64,000 bases of DNA from JBDTVS01 sp040007095 (lineage in GTDB: Bacteria; Acidobacteriota; Vicinamibacteria; Vicinamibacterales; CAVVIG01), in contig JBDTVS010000004.1 of NCBI GenBank assembly GCA_040007095.1, forward strand, positions 40,149-104,148. Direction: 5' to 3'. Below the pieces are notes generated by a model. The model had not been told where the DNA came from, ran no database searches, and worked only from the letters and a program-made list of their open reading frames with translations. This document shows, piece after piece, positions 1 through 7,277 of the stretch (the first letter of the stretch is position 1; every line of letters starts with the position of its first letter). A program made the translations under genes and the position numbers.

Positions 1-357
1 ACAGGCTGGCTTGCGGGATTGCGAGATCCCGTGGTGGGACAGGCGTTGGCTGCGCTGCACGGCGACGCCGGCGAGGCCTGGACGGTGGAGCGCCTGGCGC
101 GGCTCGTCGGTCTGTCCCGGTCGGTTCTCGCCGAGCGGTTCACGGACATGGTCGGCCAGCCCCCGATGCAGTATCTCGCGCTGTGGCGGATGCAACTCGC
201 CTCCCGCCTGCTGGTCGAAGGGGAGCACGTGGCGGCGGTCGCCGGTGCGGTTGGCTACGAATCGGAAGCGGCGTTCAGCCGCGCGTTCAAGAAGCTCGTG
301 GGCCAGGCTCCGGCGACGTGGCGGCGAACCACGGCGCCCTTGGCTGTCGGCCCTTAG
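1..357 (+). CDS. AraC-family transcriptional regulator, C-terminal part (5' end outside window)
   Basis: The frame is open from base 1, so only the last 118 residues are visible. They form an AraC/XylS-type DNA-binding domain with two helix-turn-helix motifs, one around LARLVGLSRSVLAERF and one around VGYESEAAFSRAFKKLVG. The segment GQPPMQYLALWRMQLA between them matches the linker helix of the subgroup whose N-terminal half is a cupin-type sensor domain. That N-terminal half cannot be seen, so the effector is unknown. The protein would be a cytoplasmic DNA-binding activator or repressor. Nothing in the visible part looks broken, and the stop TAG is followed at once by a palindromic repeat. 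Confidence 0.85.
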   Translation, partial: TGWLAGLRDPVVGQALAALHGDAGEAWTVERLARLVGLSRSVLAERFTDMVGQPPMQYLALWRMQLASRLLVEGEHVAAVAGAVGYESEAAFSRAFKKLVGQAPATWRRTTAPLAVGP

Positions 358-380
358 AACGCGCTGCAGAATCGAAATTC

Positions 381-448
381 TGAACCACCAGGACTCGAAG
401 AACACAAAGACGAGGGTTCCTTTGTGGCCTCTGTGCTCCTGGTGGTTC
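381..448. repeat. Palindromic intergenic repeat, CCACCAGGA type
   Basis: A 68-bp element begins with GAACCACCAGGA and ends with its exact reverse complement. The interior is purine-rich on one side (AAGAACACAAAGA) and partly self-complementary (CACAAAG against CTTTGTG). Similar CACAAAGA-type palindromes are widespread between genes in Acidobacteria and other environmental bacteria. It lies between the AraC stop and the convergent efflux gene, where it could fold in both transcripts, but no T-run follows it. Confidence 0.7.
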
Positions 449-498
449 GGATAACCGTCGTGGCTCGATAGCAGTTACGCAGCTGGTGGTTTGGTTCG

Positions 499-1929
499 CT
501 ACGACTGCCAGCCACCGCCTAACGCGCGATAGAGCTCGACCAGCGCTGAAAGCTCACTCAGTTCTGACTGGGCCAGCGCGAGCTCGGCGTCGAACAGACG
601 AGTATCGGCATCGAGCACTTCGAGATAGCTGGTCACGCCCCCTTGATAGCGGATCTCGGCGAGCCGCCTGCCGTCCTGCGCGGCGCCCAGCAGTTGCTGT
701 TGCTGTTCGCGGAACTCACGCAGCTTGTGATAGCCGACGAGCGCGTCTGACACTTCACGAAACGCCCGTCGAATCGTCTGTTGGTAGGCGATCGTCGCTT
801 CCTCCCTGCGCGCCTCGGCGATGGCCACCTGGGATCGCGTGCGGCCGGCCGTGAAGACCGGCTGTGCCGCGCTGGCCGCTGCAGTCCAGATGAAATTCGT
901 GCCGGTGAACAATGCGGCGAGCGCCGTGCTCTCGAATCCGCCGGAACCAGTCAGCGCGATTTGCGGAAAGTATGCCGACCTGGCGACGCCGATGTGCGCG
1001 TTCGCGGCCATCAGTTGCCGCTCGGACTGCTGAATGTCGGGGCGGCGCTCGATCAGCGATGACGGCAGACCCGTGGGAAGAACGGGCTCGTGGGGCTGAT
1101 CGGTCAATGCGCGGCCGCGCGCGATCGGTCCGGGATTGCCGCCGAGCAGCACGCTGATGAAGTTTTCCTGCTGCGCAATCTCGCGCTCGAGCGTGGTGAT
1201 TTCACCGGCCGCGCCATAGACCAGCTGCTCGGCCTGCCGAACGTCGACCAGCGAGGTGACGCCGCCCTGCTCGCGTACCCGCGTCAGTTGCAACGACTCT
1301 TGCCGCGACGTCAGCGTGCGGCGCGAGATGTCCAGCTCCAGATCCAGCGCCCGCAACCCGAAGTACGCGTTGGCGACCTGACTCACGAGCGTCGTAAGTA
1401 CCGCCCGGCGCCCCCACTGGCTGGCGACCAACTGCGCCCGCGCGGCTTCGGTCGCGCGGCGGTATCTTCCCCAGAAGTCCAGCTCCCACGCGGCCGAGGC
1501 CTGCGCCTCGATGGCGCCGACGTTCTTGGCCGGAAACCCCAGCGCCGCGCTCGGGCGCTCGCCGATCACGTTGACACCGGCGGTCACGGTGGGGAATTGA
1601 TCCGCGCGCGTGAGCCCCAGCTGCGCCTGCGCTTCGAGGATTCTGGCCGCCGCGATTCGGACGTCGTCGTTATGGCTCAACGCCGTGCGAATCAACACCT
1701 GCAACGAGTCGTCTTGAAACAGTTGCCACCAGCGCTCGTCGCCAAGTGAGGACTCCGAGGCCGCCGACGATTCGTCCGGCACCTGGCCGCGGAACGCATC
1801 CGGCGCGTCGACCGGAGGGCGCTTGTAGTCAGGCCCGACGGTGACGCAGCCGCCGGTGGCGCAGAGCATCAGAAACGGCACCGTGGCGCAAGCGAGGCGG
1901 CGCATGAAACGACGACAGCACGACGTCAC
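499..1929 (-). CDS. RND efflux outer-membrane channel lipoprotein (OprM/NodT type)
   Basis: A 476-residue outer-membrane efflux factor that would form the TolC-like trimeric exit duct of an RND pump. The N-terminus has a hydrophobic signal ending in a lipoprotein-type cysteine (LCATGGC), followed by VGPDYKRPPV, the hallmark start of mature NodT/OprM lipoproteins. Two repeated OEP domains fill the rest, with long helices such as AFREVSDALVGYHKLREF and the conserved LPSSLIERRPDIQQSE between them. It is the last gene of a minus-strand operon and starts 33 bp after the permease stop. A second ATG at 1905 would also keep the signal peptide. Neither start has a clear Shine-Dalgarno site, so the first 8 residues are uncertain. 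Confidence 0.93.
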   Translation of the reverse strand: MTSCCRRFMRRLACATVPFLMLCATGGCVTVGPDYKRPPVDAPDAFRGQVPDESSAASESSLGDERWWQLFQDDSLQVLIRTALSHNDDVRIAAARILEAQAQLGLTRADQFPTVTAGVNVIGERPSAALGFPAKNVGAIEAQASAAWELDFWGRYRRATEAARAQLVASQWGRRAVLTTLVSQVANAYFGLRALDLELDISRRTLTSRQESLQLTRVREQGGVTSLVDVRQAEQLVYGAAGEITTLEREIAQQENFISVLLGGNPGPIARGRALTDQPHEPVLPTGLPSSLIERRPDIQQSERQLMAANAHIGVARSAYFPQIALTGSGGFESTALAALFTGTNFIWTAAASAAQPVFTAGRTRSQVAIAEARREEATIAYQQTIRRAFREVSDALVGYHKLREFREQQQQLLGAAQDGRRLAEIRYQGGVTSYLEVLDADTRLFDAELALAQSELSELSALVELYRALGGGWQS

Positions 1930-1962
1930 GAAGGCACCAGAATATTGGTTCTGAACATGTCA

Positions 1963-4900
1963 TTACGGCGCGCTTTCGCCGGGCATGAGCTCGCCAGGTC
2001 GCTGTTGGACGACCGCCCGTCGGGTAGAGAGCCGCTCGATCAGCACGAACAGCAGCGGGATGATGAAGATCGCGATCAAGGTGGCTGCGAGCATGCCGGT
2101 GACGACGACCGTTCCCAGAATCCGTCGCGAGGCGGCGCCCGAGCCGCTGGCGATCCACAACGGCACGCACCCGAGGATGAACGCGAACGAGGTCATCAAA
2201 ATCGGGCGTAGCCGGAGCCGCGCCCCCTCGAGGGCGGCGTCCACGAGATCCCTGCCCTCATCGAGCCGCGCCTTGGCGAATTCCACGATCAGGATGGCGT
2301 TCTTTGCCGCCAGCCCGATCAGCATCACGACGCCAATCTGCGCGTAGACGTCGAAATCGAAGCGGCGGATGAACAGACCGAAGAACGCGCCGAAGACCGC
2401 AATCGGCACCGAAAGCAGGACCGAGAAGGGGAGCGACCAGCTCTCATAGAGAGCGGCCAGGATCAGGAAGACGAACGCGATCGACAACGCGAACAGGCCA
2501 CTCGAGCCGCCGGCGTTCTTTTCCTGGTACGACAGCTCCGACCAGTCATAGCCCATCTCCGGAGGAAGGCTCGCACGCGCGGCCTGTTCCAGAGCATCCA
2601 GCGCCTGACCCGAGCTGTAGCCGGGAGCGGGCGCACCGGTCACCTGGGCGGCGCGGTAGACGTTGAACCGGTTGGTGTACTGCGGGCCGAACGCCGGCCT
2701 GGTCGCTTCGAGTGCGGAGAGCGGGACCATGGCGCCGTCGTTGTTGCGCACGTAGAACCTCGCGATGGCCTCCGGGCTTGTCCGTTCGGACCCTTCCGCC
2801 TGCAGGAATACCCGCCACTGGCGGCCGAACCGGTTGAACTGGTTCACGAACAGTCCGCCGAGAAACGCCTGCATCGTTTGATAGACGTCGCCGAGCGCGA
2901 TCCCCTGCTTGAGGACCTTGTCGCGATCGACCTCGGCGAAGATTTGCGGCACCGCCGCGGTGAACTGCGACGTCACGCCGGCAAGCTCCGGACGCTTGCG
3001 GGCCGCCGCGAGAAAGGTCTGCAGGTGCTGGTTCAGGAGATCGAGGCTGCCGCCGCTGCGATCCTGCAGCCAGAACGAAAAGCCGCCTTGCGTGCCGAGC
3101 CCCGGGATCGACGGCGGCATCACCGCGAACGCGATCGCCTCTGGAACGATCTGACGCAGCTGTCCGTTGATGCGGTTCACAATCGCGCGCGCGTCGAGGT
3201 CGGGACCGGTTCGCTCCGCCCAGGGCTTGAGGCCGATGAAGTAGAACGCGTAATTGCCCGCGGTGACGCGCGACAGCAGGCTGAAGCCGGCAATCGTGTT
3301 GAAATTGCCGATCCCGGCGGTGCCAAGCAGCAGCCGATCGATCTTGCGGCAGACCGCGTCGGTACGCTCGAGCGACGCCGCCGCCGGCAACTGGACGTTG
3401 AGAAGGAAGTAACCGTAGTCTTCTTCGGGAACGAAGCTGGTGGGGAGCCGCCGCCCAAGCGCGCCGGCCGCGACCGTGAAACCGACCAGCAGCGCGACGC
3501 CGATCACCGCCTTGCGCACGATCCGATGACTGAGGCTCACGTACCCGCGCGTCGCCTTGTCGAACCAACGGTTGAAGACGGCGAAGAAGCGCCCGAGCAT
3601 GTGTTTCGACGGTGTTCTTGGCTTCAGCAGCATCGCCGACAACGCCGGCGACAGGGTCAGCGCGTTGAACGCCGAAATCAGCACGGAGATCGCGATCGTG
3701 ATCGCGAATTGCTTGTTCAATCGGCCTTGAATACCGGCCATGAAGCCGACCGGGATGAACACCGACGCCAGAATCAGCGCGATGCTGACGACCGGACCGG
3801 ACACTTCCTCCATGGCCTTCAGCGTCGCCTCGCGCGGCGGCATGCCCTCTTCGATGTGATGCTCCACCGCCTCGACCACGACAATCGCATCGTCGACGAC
3901 CAGACCGATGGCGAGCACGAGCCCGAACAGCGACAGCGTGTTGATCGAGAAGCCAAGTAACGGGAACACCGCGAAGGTCCCGATCAGCGAGACCGGGACC
4001 GCGATCATGGGAATGAGCGTCGCCCGCCAATTCTGCAGGAACAGATACACGACGAACACGACCAGGAGCATGGCTTCGGAGAGGGTGATGAGGATCTCGC
4101 GGATGCCCTCGGAGACCGGCAGCGTCGTGTCGATTGAATAGCGGTACTGCAGATCCTGCGGAAATCTCGTACTGAGGTCCGTCATCGTCTTCTTCACGCC
4201 GGCGGCGACGGCCAGCGCGTTCGAGCCCGGAGTTTGAAAGATGGCCACCGCACAGCCCGGCTGTCCGTTGACGCGCCCGATCTGCTGGTAGTTGAGGGCC
4301 CCGAGCTCGACGCGAGCGACGTCCTTCAGTCGCACCACCGATCCGTCCGGATTCGAACGTACGGCGATGGCGGCGAACTCCTCCGCCGTCTGGAGGCGAC
4401 CCTGGGCGCGCACCGTGTAGGTCATTTCCTGGCCGGGCGGCGCGGGCTGTGCGCCGATCTGGCCGGCCGGATTGACCGTGCTCTGCTGCTGCACGGCCCG
4501 AACCAGGTCGGGCACCGTCAGTCCGAGCTTGGCGAGCACATCCGGCTTGACCCAGATCCGCATCGCGTAGTCGCCGGCGCCGAACAGCCGCACGTCGCCG
4601 ACGCCGGGCACGCGGTACAGCGCGTCGATGATGTTGATGTTCGCGTAGTTGGCGAGAAACAGCGCGTCGTAGGTATCTTTCGGCGACGAGAGCGAGACGA
4701 TCAACATCGGAAATCCGGTCGCCTTGCGCATCGTCAGTCCGAAGGCGTTGACGTCGGGCGGCAGGTTCGCCGCGGCCTGCGCCACCCGGTTCTGGACGTT
4801 GACCTGATCGATGTTCGGGTCGGTCGACACGTCGAAGGTGACCGTCAGCTGCATCGTGCCGTCGTTCGAGTTCGTCGACTGCATGTACAGCATGTTCTCG

Positions 4901-5115
4901 ACGCCGTTGGTCTGCTGTTCGAGCGGGGTCGCCACCGCCTGTTCGATGGTGAGGGCATCGGCCCCGTTGTAGTTGGCCGTCACGCTGATCTGCGGTGGGA
5001 TGATGTCGGGGAACTGCGCGATTGGCAGCGACTGCATCGCGACCAGACCTGCCAACACGGTGATGATCGCGATGACGATGGCGACGATGGGACGGCCGAT
5101 GAAGAATCGGGACAT
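1963..5115 (-). CDS. RND multidrug efflux permease, HAE1 family (AcrB/MexB-like)
   Basis: A 1050-residue inner-membrane proton/drug antiporter of full family length, with the two-fold arrangement of six transmembrane helices and a large periplasmic loop repeated twice. The proton relay is intact: adjacent Asp residues near 408-409 in GLVVDDAIVV (TM4) and the TM10 Lys near 938 in LAAKNAILIVEF. The N-terminus SRFFIGRPIVA is typical of the family. It sits between adaptor and channel genes; its ATG lies 2 bp after the adaptor stop, so the two are very likely co-translated. Substrates cannot be read from sequence. Hydrophobic and amphiphilic drugs or aromatic compounds are usual for this family. 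Confidence 0.96.
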   Translation of the reverse strand: MSRFFIGRPIVAIVIAIITVLAGLVAMQSLPIAQFPDIIPPQISVTANYNGADALTIEQAVATPLEQQTNGVENMLYMQSTNSNDGTMQLTVTFDVSTDPNIDQVNVQNRVAQAAANLPPDVNAFGLTMRKATGFPMLIVSLSSPKDTYDALFLANYANINIIDALYRVPGVGDVRLFGAGDYAMRIWVKPDVLAKLGLTVPDLVRAVQQQSTVNPAGQIGAQPAPPGQEMTYTVRAQGRLQTAEEFAAIAVRSNPDGSVVRLKDVARVELGALNYQQIGRVNGQPGCAVAIFQTPGSNALAVAAGVKKTMTDLSTRFPQDLQYRYSIDTTLPVSEGIREILITLSEAMLLVVFVVYLFLQNWRATLIPMIAVPVSLIGTFAVFPLLGFSINTLSLFGLVLAIGLVVDDAIVVVEAVEHHIEEGMPPREATLKAMEEVSGPVVSIALILASVFIPVGFMAGIQGRLNKQFAITIAISVLISAFNALTLSPALSAMLLKPRTPSKHMLGRFFAVFNRWFDKATRGYVSLSHRIVRKAVIGVALLVGFTVAAGALGRRLPTSFVPEEDYGYFLLNVQLPAAASLERTDAVCRKIDRLLLGTAGIGNFNTIAGFSLLSRVTAGNYAFYFIGLKPWAERTGPDLDARAIVNRINGQLRQIVPEAIAFAVMPPSIPGLGTQGGFSFWLQDRSGGSLDLLNQHLQTFLAAARKRPELAGVTSQFTAAVPQIFAEVDRDKVLKQGIALGDVYQTMQAFLGGLFVNQFNRFGRQWRVFLQAEGSERTSPEAIARFYVRNNDGAMVPLSALEATRPAFGPQYTNRFNVYRAAQVTGAPAPGYSSGQALDALEQAARASLPPEMGYDWSELSYQEKNAGGSSGLFALSIAFVFLILAALYESWSLPFSVLLSVPIAVFGAFFGLFIRRFDFDVYAQIGVVMLIGLAAKNAILIVEFAKARLDEGRDLVDAALEGARLRLRPILMTSFAFILGCVPLWIASGSGAASRRILGTVVVTGMLAATLIAIFIIPLLFVLIERLSTRRAVVQQRPGELMPGESAP

Positions 5116-5117
5116 CC

Positions 5118-6236
5118 TCAGTGCCCTTCAGCGGCCGCCGTGAACGGCTTGGGGTTCACGATCGCGCCATCGACCGAGGGCGCGCCCTCCACCACCACTC
5201 GCGCGCCGGGTTCGAGGCCGCGCTCGATGATCCAGCGGCTGAGGACGCGATCGCCTGCCCGCACCGTGCGCGTGCTCACTTTGTTGTCCCAATCGACGAC
5301 GCGCACCTGAAACGCGCCCTGCAGCTCGTTCACCGCGCGCTGCGGCACCAGCAGCGCGTCGGTTCGCACCCGGGTCTCCGCCCGGACGCGGCCGTACTGG
5401 CCCGGGCGAAGCGTGCGGTCTGGATTCGGAAACGTGGCGCTGATGCGGATGGTTCCGGTCTTCGCGTCGATTTCGCGATCGGCCGCGAGAAACGTGCCGC
5501 GTCGCGGATAGATGCTGCCGTCGGCGAGCACCAACGTCAGCAGGCTGCCGCCTTCCCACGGCCCCTTCGCGTTGCGGCTGTTGATTCGGCCGGCCACCTG
5601 CAGGTACTCCTGCTCGCTCAAGGGAAAGTACGCCTTGATCGGATCGATTTGCGAGACCGTCGTCAGCAGCGTCGAAGGTCCGACCAGATCGCCGATCTGG
5701 GCGGTAGCGATCGCGGCGACGCCGTCGATGAGCGATGTGACCGACGTGAAGCCGACATTCAGCTGCGCCGTTTCGACGGCGGCGGTGGCGGACTGGACGG
5801 CCGCCTGCGCGGCGAGACTGGCCTGCACGTCGTTGTCGAACTGGCCTTGCGCGATGGCGCGCTGTTCGGCCAGGGGGCGATCGCGCGCGACGTCCCGCTC
5901 GGCCTTGCCCAGTTGCGCCTGCGCTTCGGCGAGCTGACCGCGTGCCTGCGCGAGCGCGGATTGGACCGGTCTCGCATCGATCTCAAACAGCACCTGCCCC
6001 TTTCGGATCCCGGCGCCTTCCTCGTAGTGGCGGGCCAGCAGGTAGCCCGTGACCTGGGGTCGAATCTGCGCGTTGACGTAGCCGTCGAGCGTGGCGATCC
6101 ATTCGCTGGTCAGCGCGACACGTTCCGGCATCACCGTCACGACGCTCACGTCTGGCGGCCGCGGAGGCGGCGGAGAGGCGTGGCCATTGCTGCATCCCTG
6201 GAACAGCACCGGCGCCAGAAAGAGCAGGGCACACAC
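5118..6236 (-). CDS. RND efflux periplasmic adaptor (membrane fusion protein), start uncertain
   Basis: The periplasmic adaptor that links permease and channel. Visible parts are a lipoprotein-like signal (ALLFLAPVLFQGC), a first beta-barrel and lipoyl half near PQVTGYLLARHYEEG, an alpha-hairpin (QAQLGKAERDVARDRPLAEQ), the second lipoyl half and a C-terminal barrel. A GTG at 6236 gives 372 residues, the usual length, but leaves the signal without a positively charged start. The frame stays open upstream to 6566, straight through a 168-bp palindromic repeat that ends about 100 bp before the signal. The repeat may therefore have replaced the original start, or an in-frame extension may be made. 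The efflux function is clear; only the N-terminus is in doubt. Confidence 0.88.
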   Translation of the reverse strand: MCALLFLAPVLFQGCSNGHASPPPPRPPDVSVVTVMPERVALTSEWIATLDGYVNAQIRPQVTGYLLARHYEEGAGIRKGQVLFEIDARPVQSALAQARGQLAEAQAQLGKAERDVARDRPLAEQRAIAQGQFDNDVQASLAAQAAVQSATAAVETAQLNVGFTSVTSLIDGVAAIATAQIGDLVGPSTLLTTVSQIDPIKAYFPLSEQEYLQVAGRINSRNAKGPWEGGSLLTLVLADGSIYPRRGTFLAADREIDAKTGTIRISATFPNPDRTLRPGQYGRVRAETRVRTDALLVPQRAVNELQGAFQVRVVDWDNKVSTRTVRAGDRVLSRWIIERGLEPGARVVVEGAPSVDGAIVNPKPFTAAAEGH

Positions 6237-6333
6237 CGTTCCGGCCGAGTCGACAAGCCGCTGGCGCGAGGAGGGAGCGGTGTCCTGCGCGTACTTTGAC
6301 CGGCGCCGCCAGCGATTCGCGGACGGGTTGGGG

Positions 6334-6501
6334 GTTAGCAGCCCGTGGTGAAAGTCCGTCGTCGCACCGAGGCGGGTGATGCGCCCGGATCGCCAGGCGC
6401 GAAACGCGAGAATACCGGGAGTATTTGAGCGTTGAGCAACGCCGCGAGGCGGGATGCAGCGCTCGCCGAATGCAGACGGACTTTTGCCACGGGTTGTTAG
6501 G
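6334..6501 (-). repeat. Long palindromic element, copy 1 (variable arms, conserved core)
   Basis: About 168 bp folding into one long imperfect hairpin. The outer arms at 6334-6360 and 6475-6501 pair with each other, sharing CCCGTGG and AAAGTCCGTC on one strand. The core on the minus strand reads GCATCCCGCCTCGCGGCGTT (6457 downwards), matching the core of the copies near 10.7, 11.8 and 23.2 kb. The apex is AATAC-CGGGA-GTATT at 6411-6425. The arms share no clear sequence with those of the other copies beyond the terminal TTAG. It abuts the stop codon of the NHLP-clan gene and runs into the upstream frame of the efflux adaptor. Confidence 0.85.
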
Positions 6502-6502
6502 G

Positions 6503-6733
6503 TCATTCCGGGTGCAGAGTGCATCGTTGCAGGCTGGGGTGAATGTGATGGGCAGTCCGCGGCCACAGCGTGGGGTCGGTGGAGACCAGGGCGTTGATCT
6601 CGCTTCGGCTCAGCTCGTATCCCAGGTCGCAGAGACCGGTCAGCGTCTGAACAGGGTTCTCCCCAAAGCGATGCCGCAGATCTTCATCCGTCAACAGGCG
6701 TCCGATGATGAGCTCGACGGTTCGTTGTGACAT
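6503..6733 (-). CDS. Os1348-type NHLP-clan small protein (RiPP-precursor-like)
   Basis: A 76-residue protein beginning MSQRTVELIIGRLLTDEDLR, then RFGENPVQTLTGL, LSRSEINALVSTDP and ending in RCTLHPE. This matches, from memory of the family, the Os1348-type members of the NHLP clan, relatives of nitrile-hydratase-like leader peptides used in some ribosomally made natural products. ATG at 6733 is chosen because the family starts with M-S-x-x-x-V-E; an in-frame ATG at 6760 would add nine residues. No modification enzyme or dedicated exporter gene is next to it, although an RND pump operon lies just downstream on the same strand. Whether it is processed is unknown. Family assignment is fairly confident, function is not. 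Confidence 0.65.
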   Translation of the reverse strand: MSQRTVELIIGRLLTDEDLRHRFGENPVQTLTGLCDLGYELSRSEINALVSTDPTLWPRTAHHIHPSLQRCTLHPE

Positions 6734-6760
6734 GTCTGAACGACCGTAGTAAGGCAACAC

Positions 6761-7220
6761 ACGTACCAGGCGGGTGCGGACTTCAATGAACGCACGAATC
6801 GAGATTCGTTGGGCTTTCAGACACTGGCCTCACCGGCGCAGAGGCGGCCGCTGAATGTAGATGCGCAGGAATCTACAGACTGACGGCTGATGTGCACTTG
6901 TGGCAACGCGGTCGCGTCAATCTGCCGCGAGCGTTCTATACTGAGTTTGCCGCTGCTTTCTTATGCCAATGCCGAGCCGCCCGACCCTCGACCTTCGCAA
7001 ACAGGAGATCGCACGGGCAGGTTGTTTCGACAGCGGCACACGCATCGGCTCTTCATGCGACGCGTCGAATCCCGCACGCGATAGCGCGCCTGCGCCCGCC
7101 GGTGGCTGACTCGATACGGACGCCGTCGCACCCCAAGCCCGGTCGCCGGAAGGGCAGGCGAGACTGTCTGCAGCGGCGAGGACACTGGTCTAGCTGAGGA
7201 TCCATGTTTGCTCGCCAAGT
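6761..7220. other. Intergenic region between the NHLP-clan gene and the sigma-54 activator
   Basis: About 460 bp without a convincing gene. The only short frames lack a plausible start region or domain. It should contain the promoters for the minus-strand NHLP gene and the plus-strand activator. One clean inverted repeat, TGTAGAT-N8-ATCTACA, lies at 6856-6877 and is listed separately. Confidence 0.6.
6856..6877. promoter_or_regulatory. Possible operator: TGTAGAT-N8-ATCTACA
   Basis: A perfect 7-bp inverted repeat separated by 8 bp, about 120 bp upstream of the NHLP-clan gene start on one side and 370 bp upstream of the sigma-54 activator on the other. Size and spacing fit a dimeric repressor site. 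No regulator can be assigned and chance cannot be excluded. Confidence 0.3.
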
Positions 7221-7277
7221 GTTAGGGCCAGTCGGGAAATAAGTGAATGATGCAGTTATTTCCTGACAGGCCCTTAG
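7221..7277 (+). repeat. Core-less (mini) copy of the long palindromic element
   Basis: Two 24-bp arms (7221-7244 and 7254-7277) are inverted copies matching at 19 of 24 positions, joined by only a 9-bp loop. The arms carry the TTAGGGCC terminus and the GGAAATAA motif seen, in related form, in the full-length copy at 11.7 kb. The central core present in the other copies is missing, so this looks like an internally deleted derivative. The start codon of the sigma-54 activator lies in its loop. Confidence 0.65.

Noticed and set aside
2878..3960. Long plus-strand open frame of 360 codons opposite the RND permease
   Set aside because: It is antisense to a clearly conserved permease, its translation is Arg/His-rich with no domain, and high GC makes such frames common.
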